From: Symbiodinium natans
Taxonomy: Eukaryota > Sar > Dinophyceae > Suessiales > Symbiodiniaceae
NCBI GenBank assembly: GCA_905221605.1
Contig: CAJNDS010002703.1
Span: 55,001-119,000, forward strand
Direction: 5' to 3'
Length of the DNA: 64,000 nt
Below, one piece after another: positions 21,783-32,612 of the stretch. The notes beneath the pieces are model-generated. The model was not told the origin of the DNA and did no database searches. It saw only the letters and a list, made by a program, of their open reading frames with translations. Both the position numbers and the translations under genes were made by a program. Each line of letters begins with the position of its first letter. Within the stretch, counting starts at the first letter, position 1.

Positions 21783-23108
21783 GTATTTATTCACTTACTT
21801 ACTTATTTACTTATTTACTTATTACTTATTAGCTTATTTACTTATTTACTTATATACTTAATTACTTATTTACTTATTTAACTATTTACTTATTTACTTA
21901 TTTACTTATTTACTTATTTACTTATTTACTTATTTACTTATTTACTTATTTACGTATCTACGCATTTACTTATTTACTTATTTACGTATTTACGTATTTA
22001 CTTATTTACTTATTTGTTTATACCATGACAAAAAATACAGAGTCTTCGGTGGTGATGCCGACATGCGGACACCTGGTCCACCTGAAAGGCCTGCATATGC
22101 TGAACTACGGACCCTAAACCCTCAACCCCAAATCACCCCGCAACCTGAAACCCTAAACCCTAAACCCTCAACCCTCAAGCCTAAACCCTAAACCCTAAAC
22201 CCACACCCTAAACTCTAAACCGGAAACCCTAAACCCTAAACCCTAAACCCTAAGCCAACCCAAACCACTCTACTACAGGCCTGGCCTCCACAACAGGAGC
22301 GCCAAAGCACCCGCCAGGGCCAAGAAGGCAGCGGCGAGCCGCCGGCCACGACCAAAGCTTGCGGCCTTCCCCCAACTTGGAGGTTCAGGGCACTTATGAA
22401 CCAACTACCCTAAAAACCCTAAGCCCTTGAACCCTCAACCTGACTTGGAGGTTCAGGGCACGTATGAACCAATGATAACTGTACTTAGAACCCACTTCTG
22501 AGCCCCTTAAGTGCCCCAATATTCTTATCGTTTGGGTTTTCTAGTACAGTTACCATGGGTAAGTAAGTACCCTGAACCTCCCGGAAGGCATCTGGAACAA
22601 GCAGATCGGGTCTTCTTCCCCCCCCCCCTCGGGTTTAGGGTTTAGGGTTTAGGGTTTAGGGTTTAGGGTTTAGGGTTTAGGGTTTAGGGTTTAGGGTTTA
22701 GGGTTTAGGGATATGGGGTTGGTACCCCGGGTTCACAGAGTTGGGCACGCCCCCCAAAAACCCTCAAGCCTAAACCCTTCAGAGCATCTCGAAATCCATT
22801 TTTAGAGCTGAAGCTGGCGCCATGACAGCAGACGGAATGCCGAAAGTTTCGAATTCCTGCCCCATCTTCGAATTTGGAGCTTATCGGGCTTAGGGTTCAG
22901 GGTTGAGGGTTTAGGGCTTAGGGTTTAGGATGTAGGGTTTAGGGTTTAGGGTTTAGGGTTTTGGGTTTAGGGTTTAGGGTTTAGGGTTTAGGGTTTATGT
23001 CACAGGTTAGGGTTTCGGGTTTAGGGCTTAGAGCTTACCCCTGTCCTCGGCTCCATGCGGCGGCAGCTCCAAGAGATGTCTCTCCTCGCCCTGCTCGGGC
23101 TCCATGGC
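20674..23108 (-). CDS. Unknown single-pass membrane protein, seven phased exons to stop
   Basis: Exons 23039-23108, 22789-22856, 22286-22365, 21623-21653, 21334-21367, 21015-21106 and 20674-20790 join in one frame and end at a TGA at 20,674. The third exon holds a basic stretch followed by a transmembrane helix (FGRGRRLAAAFLALAGALAL, then LLW). After it come RDVWFGIAHDRVPVYVINQI and finally VSFKEALGGQSVNAQSLSDY. Positive charges before a single hydrophobic helix suggest a type II, N-in anchor. Donors are GT, GA, GC, GA, GC and GC. Probable upstream exons lie at 24,187-24,228 and 24,654-24,708. The family is not recognised. Confidence 0.6.
20864..20965. mobile_element. Family A MITE-like element
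   Basis: About 102 bp with terminal inverted repeats CTTGGGATGTTCCCC and GGGGAACATCCCAAG. A second inner pair, ACTAACAGTCCT and CGACTGTTAGT, lies inside them. It has no coding capacity. It is the best-preserved member of a family also seen at about 45,723, 46,875, 47,097, 49,466 and 50,112. Confidence 0.8.
21408..21555. repeat. TTTAGGG array
   Basis: About 18 perfect units, one of the purest arrays in the window, lying in the intron between the exons at 21,334-21,367 and 21,623-21,653. Confidence 0.95.
21740..22020. repeat. TA dinucleotide and TTTACTTA repeats
   Basis: A short (TA)n stretch is followed by about 230 bp of degenerate TTTACTTA units with occasional TTTACGTA variants, all within one intron of the membrane-protein gene. 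Confidence 0.9.
22378..22585. mobile_element. Family C inverted-repeat element(s)
   Basis: A fragment begins TTGGAGGTTCAGGGCACTTA at 22,378. A fuller copy runs from about 22,441 (ACTTGGAGGTTCAGGGCACG) to 22,580 (AGTACCCTGAACCTCC). The core CTTAGAACCCACTTCTGAGC is complementary to the matching part of the 29,655 copy. There is no coding capacity. Confidence 0.75.
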
Positions 23109-23829
23109 CTCGAGATGAGGGCGTTGCTTTGAACTAAAAAAAGGGTTTAGGGTTTAGGGTTTAGGGTTTAGGGTTTAGGTTTCAGGTTCAGGGTTCAGGG
23201 TTCAGGGTTCCAGGTTGAGGGTTTAGGGTTTAGGGTTTGGGGTTTGGGGTTTAGGGTTTAGGGTTTAGGGTTTAGCAAGGATTGAGGAGCTCGGGGCTTG
23301 CAAGTAGAGCTCTGCAGAACCGCGTCAAGTTGCACCAGGGACCTCTGAACTTCAAGGCCCTTGATTTTGGATCGCGCCGCGACGCAATCTACAGAGGATC
23401 CGTGACACAAGGCAGGTCTACTTGTCCAGCATCCTGGGGAACTAAAGGTTAACCTTTGGGATTCTAAAGGGAATATGATACCCCAAAAAAGCTTAAGGTT
23501 TCCCTAAACCCTAAACTCAAAACCCTAAACCCTAAACCCTAAGCCCTGAACCTACTCTACTACTAAGTCTACGGCAACTAGTGGGCCGGCCCGGTGGCTC
23601 CCTACACCCTAACACACCCAAAGCCCTGAAGCTCTGCAGCTCCTACAAGCACCTTACAACTCCCCCCCGTGAACCCTAAACCCTAAACCCTAAACCCTAA
23701 ACCCTAAGCCAGGTTTAACTTGTGATGCCAAGGTACCGTCCGAGGCCCTGGCAGGAACTCGGCTGAGCCAACGCTGCAGGGGGCCGGGCTCCAGGAAAAC
23801 CTAGCCCTGCTAACTCGTTTGGTCAGGGA

Positions 23830-24000
23830 CTTTTAGGGTTTTAGGGGTTTAGGGTTTTAGGGTTTTAGGTTTTTAGGTTTTTAGGTTTTTAGGGTTTTAG
23901 GGTTTTAGGGTTTTAGGGTTTTAGGGTTTTAGGGTTTTAGGGTTTTAGGGTTTTAGGGTTTTAGGGGTTTTAGGGGTTTTAGGGTTTCGGGTTTGGGGCG
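23830..24000. repeat. TTTTAGGG array
   Basis: Units here carry an extra T (TTTTAGGG), a homogenised octamer variant of the telomere-like repeat. Confidence 0.9.
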
Positions 24001-24186
24001 CAGGGCTTTTTTTGAGGGTTTTTGAGGCCCAAAATGTCCGGCGCATCACCGATGGGCCCGCAGGATGCCCTTGTAGGGTTACACCCTTGAGGTGCGTAGG
24101 GCTTTACGGTACTGTATCAGGGTTTATTTGGTTTATAGGGTTTTTTCGGGTTTATAGGGCTCTGCTCATGGGGTTCTTGGAGCGCC

Positions 24187-24228
24187 GCCGTTCAGAGACG
24201 CAAGGTACGCCTCCCGCTGGTTCAGGAC
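24187..24228 (-). CDS. Candidate exon upstream of the membrane-protein gene
   Basis: After GTCGCCAG the minus strand reads VLNQREAYLASLNG before a GC donor. It starts in phase 0, matching the phase 0 end of the exon at 24,654-24,708. Confidence 0.45.
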
Positions 24229-24653
24229 CTGGCGACTCGTGGAAGGGTGGGAGGCCCACTCCAAGCACCCTAAACCCGAACCCCTACACCCCTAAGCCCC
24301 TAAACCCGAACACCCCTAAACCCCTAAGCCCCTAAACCCCTAAGCCCCTAAGCCCCTAAGCCCCTAAACCCCTAAACCCCTAAACCCGAAACCCCACTTC
24401 CAGGATGTCTCCACGTCCCGAGACTGCAAAATTAACAAAACAGCCGACCTCGAAAGGCCCCAACAGGCCAAGACTCGAACAGGTTTCTATCCCCTAAAAT
24501 CCCCCTAAAAATCTCTAAAATCCCGAAAATCCCTAAAATCCCTAAACTCCCTGAAATCCCCAAAATCCCTAAGATCCCTAAAATCCCTAAACCCGGAACC
24601 CCCCCCTATCCCCATTGGGTCGACCTCCAACACCTAAGGTTGCGCCGTGGGGC

Positions 24654-24708
24654 CTTCTCAACGGCCTCCCAGTTGCGCCCGCGGATTGTGGGATCATCGG
24701 GATCCAAC
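24654..24708 (-). CDS. Candidate exon upstream of the membrane-protein gene
   Basis: Eighteen codons, LDPDDPTIRGRNWEAVEK, between AGAG|G and AAG|GC. Only this frame is open and protein-like. It joins in phase to the exon at 24,187-24,228. Confidence 0.55.
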
Positions 24709-24715
24709 CTCTCTT

Positions 24716-24900
24716 TCGGGTCTAGGGTTTGGGGTTTAGGGTTTAGGGTTTAGGGTTTAGGGTTTAGGGTTTAGGGTTTAGGGTTTAGGGTTTAGGGTTC
24801 AGGGTTTAGGGTTTAGGGTTCAGGGTTTAGGGTTTAGGGTTTCGGGTTTAGGGTTTAGGGTTTCAAAATTTAGGATTCAGGGTTTGGGGTCTTACGTGCT
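24716..24900. repeat. TTTAGGG array
   Basis: Long, largely perfect array starting eight bases from the acceptor side of the exon at 24,654-24,708. Confidence 0.9.
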
Positions 24901-24909
24901 TGTAGGGTT

Positions 24910-25806
24910 TAAGGCTTCAGGGCTTTAGGGCTTTAGGAGCCTTGAAAGAGCCTGTTTGGGGTTTACAGTAGGGCTGGAGGGCTTTGGGGCTTTGAGGGCT
25001 TAGGGTTTAGGATTCCTTGAGGCATCCAGAAGGTCTCAGAGAGTCTGTCGAACGTACCGACCGGGGAGAATAATAAAAGATGACTTTAAGCTTCTTCGTC
25101 TGATGGCGGCACCGAGTATTATCATGACGATGATGACGATGATGACGATGATGATCATCATCATCATGATCATCATCGTCATCATCATTATCATCATCAC
25201 TCTTCCGACTATCGAGAGATAAGACAATCTGCCGGGGTTCAGAATACAGGCTCCTGCCTGCTGATAAATTGCCTTCTGAACTTCTGCTGTTGCTTGGAAG
25301 TACAACAACTACAATCTCAAAGCCCAAACCCTGGAATCCCTGCTCTGCAACGGCGGCTGGAGCCGTGATCCCCGAGACACGCAAGACACGTAAGAGCGGC
25401 ACGTATTGCGCGAGATGTTGTTGAGATCCCTGGGCAACTAGATGCACTTTCGAACTTTCGGCTGCGTGCATATCACACCCGAGGCCCCGACATCTGAGCA
25501 ATATGGAGGCCCTGTCTACTGAACAACAGGTCCCTGAGCCTCGCGGCTTGCGGCAAGCTGTGCGACAGGGCTCATGCACACCCCCCCTTCTGGTCACCTG
25601 CAACCGGCTATAGTGTGGACATGCGAGTACCAGCACCCCGTGATCACCCTGTGCGAGCAGAAGGAACGAAAGCTCGATGCTCGCGAGAAGGGCTTGTCTT
25701 TTACGTGCGTCGCCATCCACGTAGTATCCAGTCTGATTTCTTCTTTAGAAAATACGGTACTTCCTCGGTAAAATTGCAGTGCACCTTCAAGCCTTTCTTC
25801 ATCCGA
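24910..25806. other. No resolved gene; short ATG/ATC microsatellite
   Basis: Holds an ATG/ATC-rich simple repeat at about 25,118-25,202 and otherwise non-repetitive sequence between the last telomere-like array and the tandem gene array. A 237-codon minus-strand frame crosses the microsatellite and has no recognisable motif. Confidence 0.5.
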
Positions 25807-26208
25807 TCACCTCCTCTCGCCAGGGAAGATGAAGTTGCCCACGACCAGGAGTGCGAAGGCCCCCGCAATGAAGACCACGAGGAAGGGCCAGCTGGGAGGC
25901 ATCATGTAGTCCTAGCACAACAGCACCTCTCCGTTGCACCATGTTGCATGTTGCACCTAAGACACCATAGGTCACAGGGCCTTACACCCTAGCCGGCAAG
26001 ACGAACAGATCTTGGCAGCTGCTCTGAGGCAGTCCTCGGCCATTGCGGGCTGGGCTGTGAGCAGCGGCAGCACAGCGCCTGCGGTGATGGCAGCAGCACT
26101 GGCCTCGGGTGCCGCGCGAGGAGCGGGTGAAGGCACGAACGCCGGGGCCACGAAGAGAGCCACCAGGGCCAGCAGGGCAACAGGGAGAGCACTGGAGCTG
26201 CGCGCCAT
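25807..26208 (-). CDS. Small plastid-targeted membrane protein, tandem copy 1
   Basis: Two exons, 25981-26208 and 25807-25911, joined at GTAAG before GC and CTAG followed by G; the protein is 110 residues. Residues 1-20 are a signal-type hydrophobic segment, followed by FVAPAFVPSPAPRAAP, the phenylalanine-containing transit motif of dinoflagellate plastid leaders. A second hydrophobic stretch ending QPAMA looks like a thylakoid-transfer signal with cleavage before ED. The mature part has a short cysteine-containing segment (CLRAAAKICSSCRLGCK). It then has one transmembrane helix (SWPFLVVFIAGAFALLVVGN) and ends FIFPGERR. This suits a small one-helix thylakoid subunit, but I cannot match it to a named photosystem, cytochrome b6f or ATP synthase subunit. 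Upstream sequence differs from copies 2-4. Confidence 0.75.
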
Positions 26209-26601
26209 CTTTGCCTCAGCAGATGTATGGTCTAGAGGAACTTCTAACATTCAGCTTACAAGTAGGCAGGCCACTTCAATGGCAGTGCGAGAGGGCCCCA
26301 CAAACATGCCCCTGGCCAAGGACCCAGCAGTCGCAAAGGCTGGTGGACTTGGGGTGCGCTGCACTGCACTAGGGCCAAATGCTAAGGAAGATGGAGCTGC
26401 AGTTGAGAAGTCCTCTTCTGCTACAGTAGTTCACGTCGATATGCAGGTGAACAGTGAACAGGTCACTTGTCATTGGGTTTCTTTTTCTTGCCATGCCTTT
26501 GAAACTGAGCTGGTCTCTTCGTCTTGTCTTCGGTGTCAGCAACTAGAAACATGCGAGTATAGCTTGTCACGGCGCCTTTCTAAGGGCAATCGGGACTGGC
26601 A

Positions 26602-27007
26602 TCACCTCCTCTCACCAGGAAAGATGAAGTTGCCCACAACCAGGAGTGCGAAGGCCCCCGCAATGAAGACCACGAGGAAGGGCCAGCTGGGAGGCATCAT
26701 GTAGTCCTAGCACAACATCACCTCTCTGTTGCACCTACGACACCATAGGCTGGACCACAGGTCACAAGGCCTTACACCCTAGCCGGCAAGACGAACAGAT
26801 CTTGGCAGCTGCTCTAGCTGCTCTGAGGCAGTCCTCGGCCATTGCGGGCTGGGCTGTGAGCAGCGGCAGCACAGCGCCTGCGGTGATGGCAGCAGCACTG
26901 GCCTCGGGTGCCGCGCGAGGAGCGGGTGAAGGCACGAACGCCGGGGCCACGAAGAGAGCCACCAGGGCCAGCAGGGCAACAGGGAGAGCACTGGAGCTGC
27001 GCGCCAT
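26602..27007 (-). CDS. Small plastid-targeted membrane protein, tandem copy 2
   Basis: Exons 26771-27007 and 26602-26706. It differs from the other copies by a nine-base in-frame duplication adding three residues (LRAARAAAK), giving 113 residues. The same GC-AG intron is present. The start is preceded by TTTTGCTCCGACGCAG and GTCAAG, a good acceptor for spliced-leader trans-splicing directly before the ATG. Confidence 0.75.
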
Positions 27008-27369
27008 CTTGACCTGCGTCGGAGCAAAAACCACCAAGCAGCACGAGTCTTGATCAATTCTGAGCAAACTCTCTCATATGTCGACACGTGCAGCCTCCAA
27101 TGCAAGCAGCTGGAATGATGCGAGGACAGCTGCACTGAGCCCAAAACTGCACACACTGCTGCAAGCTGCGATCATGCGCAAGTGGGCAAGAAGCACTGCC
27201 AAGATGGGGCCAAGATTTGCATAACACAGCAAGGAGCACGTTCCGGGCTAATTTTCTTGGACTCTCTATGTAGCCCTCCGAAAAAAGTAGAGCGGCGGGC
27301 CGAGACCTAGCCTGTCTTAAGCATACCTGCCCTACCGGTACAGACGTCAGCTCATGCGCAGTGCTCCGA

Positions 27370-27766
27370 TCACCTCCTCTCGCCAGGGAAGATGAAGTTG
27401 CCCACAACCAGGAGTGCGAAGGCCCCCGCAATGAAGACCACGAGGAAGGGCCAGCTGGGAGGCATCATGTAGTCCTAGCACAACATCACCTCTCTGTTGC
27501 ACCTACGACACCATAGGCTGGACCATAGGTCACAAGGCCTTACACCCTAGCCGGCAAGACGAACAGATCTTGGAAGCTGCTCTGAGGCAGTCCTCGGCCA
27601 TTGCGGGCTGGGCTGTGAGCAGCGGCAGCACAGCGCCTGCGGTGATGGCAGCAGCACTGGCCTCGGGTGCCGCACGAGGAGCGGGTGAAGGCACGAACGC
27701 CGGGGCCACGAAGAGAGCCACCAGGGCCAGCAGGGCAACAGGGAGAGCACTGGAGCTGCGCGCCAT
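27370..27766 (-). CDS. Small plastid-targeted membrane protein, tandem copy 3
   Basis: Exons 27539-27766 and 27370-27474, 110 residues. One residue differs near the mature N-terminus (SKICSSC instead of AKICSSC). It shares the upstream acceptor and the roughly 363-bp spacer with copies 2 and 4. The repeat period to copy 4 is 759 bp. Confidence 0.75.
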
Positions 27767-28128
27767 CTTGACCTGCGTCGGAGCAAAAACCACCAAGCAG
27801 CACGAGTCTTGATCAATTCTGAGCAAACTCTCTCATATGTCGACACGTGCAGCCTCCAATGCAAGCAGCTGGAATGATTCGAGGACAGCTGCACTGAGCC
27901 CAAAACTGCACACACTGCTGCAAGCTGCGATCATGCGCAAGTGGGCAAGAAGCACTGCCAAGATGGGGCCAAGATTTGCATAACACAGCAAGGAGCACGT
28001 TCCGGGCTAATTTTCTTGGACTCTCTATGTAGCCCTCCGAAAAAAGTAGAGCGGCGGGCCGAGACCTAGCCTGTCTTAAGCATACCTGCCCTACCGGTAC
28101 AGACGTCAGCTCATGCGCAGTGCTCCGA

Positions 28129-28525
28129 TCACCTCCTCTCGCCAGGGAAGATGAAGTTGCCCACAACCAGGAGTGCGAAGGCCCCCGCAATGAAGACCAC
28201 GAGGAAGGGCCAGCTGGGAGGCATCATGTAGTCCTAGCACAACATCACCTCTCTGTTGCACCTACGACACCATAGGCTGGACCATAGGTCACAAGGCCTT
28301 ACACCCTAGCCGGCAAGACGAACAGATCTTGGCAGCTGCTCTGAGGCAGTCCTCGGCCATTGCGGGCTGGGCTGTGAGCAGCGGCAGCACAGCGCCTGCG
28401 GTGATGGCAGCAGCACTGGCCTCGGGTGCCGCACGAGGAGCGGGTGAAGGCACGAACGCCGGGGCCACGAAGAGAGCCACCAGGGCCAGCAGGGCAACAG
28501 GGAGAGCACTGGAGCTGCGCGCCAT
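28129..28525 (-). CDS. Small plastid-targeted membrane protein, tandem copy 4
   Basis: Exons 28298-28525 and 28129-28233. Apart from the SKIC/AKIC difference in exon 1, it is almost identical to copy 3 over the whole 759-bp unit, including the intron and the spacer. That points to recent duplication or gene conversion. Confidence 0.75.
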
Positions 28526-28887
28526 CTTGACCTGCGTCGGAGCAAAAACCACCAAGCAGCACGAGTCTTGATCAATTCTGAGCAAACTCTCTCATATGTC
28601 GACACGTGCAGCCTCCAATGCAAGCAGCTGGAATGATTCGAGGACAGCTGCACTGAGCCCAAAACTGCACACACTGCTGCAAGCTGCGATCATGCGCAAG
28701 TGGGCAAGAAGCACTGCCAAGATGGGGCCAAGATTTGCATAACACAGCAAGGAGCACGTTCCGGGCTAATTTTCTTGGACTCTCTATGTAGCCCTCCGAA
28801 AAAAGTAGAGCGGCGGGCCGAGACCTAGCCTGTCTTAAGCATACCTGCCCTACCGGTACAGACGTCAGCTCATGCGCAGTGCTCCGA

Positions 28888-29263
28888 TCACCTCCTCTCG
28901 CCAGGGAAGATGAAGTTGCCCACAACCAGGAGTGCGAAGGCCCCCGCAATGAAGACCACGAGGAAGGGCCAGCTGGGAGGCATCATGTAGTCCTAGCACA
29001 ACATCACCTCTCTGTTGGACCATAGGTCACAAGGCCTTACACGCTAGCCGGCAAGACGAACAGATCTTGGCAGCTGCTCTGAGGCAGTCCTCGGCCATTG
29101 CGGGCTGGGCTGTGAGCAGCGGCAGCACAGCGCCTGCGGTGATGGCAGCAGCACTGGCCTCGGGTGCCGCGCGAGGAGCGGGTGAAGGCACGAACGCCGG
29201 GGCCACGAAGAGAGCCACCAGGGCCAGCAGGGCAACAGGGAGAGCACTGGAGCTGCGCGCCAT
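28888..29263 (-). CDS. Small plastid-targeted membrane protein, tandem copy 5
   Basis: Exons 29036-29263 and 28888-28992. The intron is shorter by about 20 bp and one residue changes (CRLACK for CRLGCK). The upstream sequence (CTGAGGCAAAG before ATG) resembles copy 1 rather than copies 2-4, so the outermost copies keep an older upstream region. As the most upstream copy it is transcribed first. Confidence 0.75.
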
Positions 29264-29654
29264 CTTTGCCTCAGCAAGCACGGTCAGATGAGTCCCTTGG
29301 CATCTCCTTTCTTGAACTGCACCCAAGGAACCACGAAGTCAAGTTTGACAATGGCTGCTGCTGCGCAAAATCCGGCTGCATCGAGCCAAGCAGTTGGCGT
29401 TTGGCACAGGGCATCACACAACACATTGGAAAGTCAGGGGATAGAGGTCCCCCCCAAACCCTAAGCCAAGCCCTAAACCCGAAACGCTAAACCCTAAAGC
29501 CTAAACCTCGAACCCTAAACCCTAAACCCTGAACCCTAAAAACCAAATGGACCAGGGGATATGAGTCCGGCAGCTTCTCTTGGTGAGAACAACTACATGG
29601 CAGCTGCCTAAAGGCGGTTGCAGAGCGCAGCCCAACTAGTGAAGAGGGCAGCTT

Positions 29655-29805
29655 ACTTGAAGGTTCAGGGTACTTATTAACCAATTATAACTGTACTTAT
29701 AACTCAAACTATGACCATGTTAGGGCACTTACGGGGCTTACAAGTGGGCTAGAAGTACAGTTATATATAATTGGTGAGTAAGTACCCTGAACCTCCAAGT
29801 AGTAG
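29655..29805. mobile_element. Family C inverted-repeat element
   Basis: About 150 bp with long terminal inverted repeats CTTGAAGGTTCAGGGTACTT and AAGTACCCTGAACCTCCAAG. The interior halves are also complementary (AATTATAACTGTACTT and AAGTACAGTTATATATAATT). Nearly the whole element is a hairpin. No coding capacity. Confidence 0.8.
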
Positions 29806-29934
29806 GCCCACTTTCCAGAATTCGCAGCCCATGGTCCACCCGAAACCCTACCCTAAGCCCTAAACCCTAAAGCCCTAAACCCTAAACCCTAAATCCTAAA
29901 TCCTAAACCCTTTAGAACAACCCCCCCAGATCCT

Positions 29935-30030
29935 TTTCCGGTCGCGGACCTGGACCGTGAAGACTCTGAGAACTGAACACCGAGTTGCCTTGAGCGACTC
30001 GGAGGCCGAGATTGAAAAGGGGCCCTCGGT
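29935..30030. CDS. Coding-like island, strand unresolved
   Basis: The plus strand reads ILFRSRTWTVKTLRTEHRVA and onward without a stop; the minus strand is also open. Neither strand has a clean AG|G acceptor. It is bracketed by CCCTAAA (left) and TTTAGGG (right) arrays, as real exons are. Confidence 0.3.
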
Positions 30031-30175
30031 TTAGGGTTTAGGGTTTAGGGTTTAGGGTTTAGGGTTTAGGTTTTTTTTTTTTAACAACCCTTCACTCCTT
30101 TTCGGGTTTAGGGTTTAGGGTTTAGGGCTTAGGGCTTAGGGTTTAGGGTTTAGGGTTTAGGGTTTCGGGTCCTGG
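30030..30175. repeat. TTTAGGG array
   Basis: Two TTTAGGG arrays separated by a T-tract and about 30 bp of unique sequence. Confidence 0.85.
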
Positions 30176-30179
30176 GGCC

Positions 30180-30250
30180 CTGAGACCCTCAGGCCCTGAA
30201 GCTGTGCGAAGCATCGCAAGGCCAAATCCCCCTCGGGCTCGTGGATCTTG
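30180..30250 (-). CDS. Candidate exon, unknown
   Basis: The minus strand reads IHEPEGDLALRCFAQLQG with AG|G sites at GCCCGAG|G. A larger open frame continues to 30,558 but is not convincing outside this part. Confidence 0.4.
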
Positions 30251-31247
30251 GCACAGGGTCGTGCTCTCGAAAACAGCTTCCATGTGAAACAACCTTGGGC
30301 CGATGCGGTTGCGCCGCACGAATTAGAATCACATGGTACAAGGTAAGTATAAAATTCGCACTCTTCTCGAGCCATATGAAAATAATTGGCCGGAAGGAGC
30401 TGGTAAGACCTCCTGCCTCGTCCGGCGCAGGTCAAAACATCGGAATCAGCGTCCTGCACTACGGCTGACTGTACCCTGATACGCATCGGTGCACAGTTAA
30501 GCATTCTCAAACGACTGTTCCTAAGTAGGTTATGAGGCTCCTCCGAATTCCATCGCACCAGAATGTCACCACAATCTCTCGAGTTTTTGTAGGATGTTTA
30601 TGTCTGAGCCACTCCCGTCCTGTTTGCGGCTGGCTTCAACCAGGCGCGGACTGCCCGTACCCACACATGGGAGCGCAAGCCTCCAGAAGCTTGGCAAAAC
30701 GCCGTTCGTATCTCTCCCAGCGTTGTTGCTGTTACCCCGCGAGCCCGGAGGTCTCATCTGAGGGCCCCGGAAGGCTAAGGGAAGATGCGTGGGTGGCTGT
30801 CATGTGGGGATCAGGGCGTACTTAGGATTTGGGAGATTGCACCGCAGTCTTGGCCCTCTCTTGCCCGGTCTTGGCCTTTCCACTCCAGGGGACTCTGAAA
30901 GCGGTTCAACGCGGGGCTAAACCCTAAACCCTGAACTCTACACCCAGACATGTTCAAAATTGGCACCTCGATGCTTGCGTCAAGGGGTTTAGGGTGTAGG
31001 GTGTAGGGCTCAGGGTTTAGGGTTTCGGTCTGCAGCTGTCACATGAGTTCTTAAGAGAGAACTGTAGAACCGGTCATCTTGCTTCCTCTCCCCCCATATT
31101 ACCCTTGAAGGGATCATGAGGGCACCCTACAGGAATTCCCACTATACCCTAAACCCTCAACCCTAAACCCGGAACCCTAAACCCTAAACCCTAAACTTAC
31201 CTCCAACCTAAACCCAAAATTGTCAGTCACACACACACACACACACA

Positions 31248-31362
31248 AGGCGCTTTTGGCCCTCGAGGCCCAGGCCGGTGTGCGGCCAAAACCTCAGGGC
31301 CCCAAGAAGTGGCGCAAAGGCAACTTGGTTGAAAAAACTTATGCGCCTCCGGTGTCTCGGGT
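31248..31362. CDS. Coding-like island, strand unresolved
   Basis: Plus strand after CACACAAG reads KALLALEAQAGVRPKPQGPK and onward, with a GT at its end. The minus strand alternatively gives RISFFNQVAFAPLLGALR between AG|G and GT. All firm genes nearby are minus, but the plus frame looks more protein-like. A similar ambiguous island lies at 31,570-31,640. Confidence 0.35.
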
Positions 31363-31364
31363 GT

Positions 31365-31560
31365 AGGGGTTTAGGGTTTAGGGTTTAGGGTTTGGGGGTT
31401 TAGGGGTTTAGGGGCTTCGGGGCTTAGGGGTTTAGGGGTTTAGGGGTTGAGGGGTTGAGGGGTTGAGGGGTTGAGGGGTTTAGGGGTTTCGGGGTTCAGG
31501 GGTGTAGGGGTTGTAGGGCGTAGGGGAGTTCTTAGGGGGCTTAGGGGGCTCTCGGAAGCT
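31365..31560. repeat. TTTAGGGG/TTGAGGGG array
   Basis: Octamer variants (TTTAGGGG, TTGAGGGG) dominate, with some units identical in tandem, showing local homogenisation of a variant. Confidence 0.85.
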
Positions 31561-32202
31561 TAGGGTGCGAGGCCCTGGCACTCTGTGATCTGGACACCAT
31601 CCGCTGCCTCGCATGGCCGCTGGCCCTGAGGCGCGAAGACCCCAACCAAGAAAAAAACCTGGAAACGCGAAGAGACCCTGAAACCCTAAGCCTCGAAACC
31701 CTAGACCCTAAAACCCCCTAAAACCCTAAACCCTTTTTACCTCAACACCCTAAACCCTAAACCCACCTTTTTGGGGGTGCATGGCCACCAAGGACAGCAG
31801 CCTGATGACCCTAAGAAGGCAGCTCCCCCTCCATGTTGTTCAGCAAACCCTAACCCCAAATCCCACTGAAGCGTGTTTTTTTCACCCACTCGGACCCGAG
31901 CCATAACTCATGGCCCCAAAAATCCCAAATCCGAGTGGCACCTTCCGAACGCCGAACGCGATTTCTGAAAGCCCCTAAACCCTTAGCCCACAACTCTAAA
32001 ACCAGCCCGCAACACAAAGCCTTCAAACCCTCAGCTAAACCCAAAAACAAACCCTCGAAGGCCCCAATCCCTAAACCCCCGCCATCACCACTTGATATGC
32101 CTCCAGACAGCGCCAGCCAAGTGCGGCCGGGTTAGCAGCCTAAGCGGCCGCTTCACGAAGAGGCTTGTAAGTTCTTATGAGGGTTTAGGGCTTGGGGAGC
32201 TT

Positions 32203-32527
32203 GTAGGTGCGCGCAGAATAGGGGCGAAAGCTTGAGTAGCACGTCCAAAGCCATGCCAAGCGAGTTGCTGAACAGACCGGCCTGCACCCGAAATCTGCTG
32301 TCCCGCCTAGGTAGACCCAAATCACCTCCAAACATGCCCAAAGCACAACTCCAAAAAGCCAAACCTTTAAGGCTGAACCCTAAACCCTAACCCTAAACCC
32401 TAAACTCCTCACCGCCCCCTCTCAAGCGTCCTGAGGCAAAGGACAGCGCCCTTGGCATGCTTTGCCTGCTGCACGGCTGCGACACGCGAGGCCAGGCGCT
32501 CGTACCTGCGGCTGGCCACGTCTTCCT
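32203..32527 (-). CDS. Two candidate exons, unknown gene
   Basis: 32,408-32,527: after ATCACAG the minus strand reads EDVASRRYERLASRVAAVQQ and onward, an Arg-rich helix. 32,203-32,289: after GGTGCAG it reads AGLFSNSLGMALDVLLKLSP and onward. Both start in phase 0 with AG|G acceptors and are flanked by CCCTAAA arrays. The family is not recognised. The helical, hydrophobic second exon may be a membrane segment. Confidence 0.5.
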
Positions 32528-32534
32528 GTGATGG

Positions 32535-32612
32535 CTACTAAAATGTGCGTTTCCAAAAACAGGGGTAGTATAATCCTTATTATCCAAAAGGGTACCCCTA
32601 TTCTCGGAAACC
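32535..32612. mobile_element. Family B MITE-like element
   Basis: Terminal inverted repeats GTTTCCAAAAACAGGGGTA and TACCCCTATTCTCGGAAAC enclose about 35 bp. Related copies, some more degenerate, lie near 34,425, 36,662, 40,483, 47,303, 54,443, 54,944 and 63,410. Confidence 0.7.

Noticed and set aside
25007-25720. 237-codon minus frame
   Set aside because: It crosses an ATG/ATC microsatellite (Asp/His runs) and shows no motif or splice pattern.
26012-29490. Plus-strand frames and additional minus frames repeated across the tandem array
   Set aside because: Shadow frames of exon 1 and the spacer; they repeat only because the array repeats.
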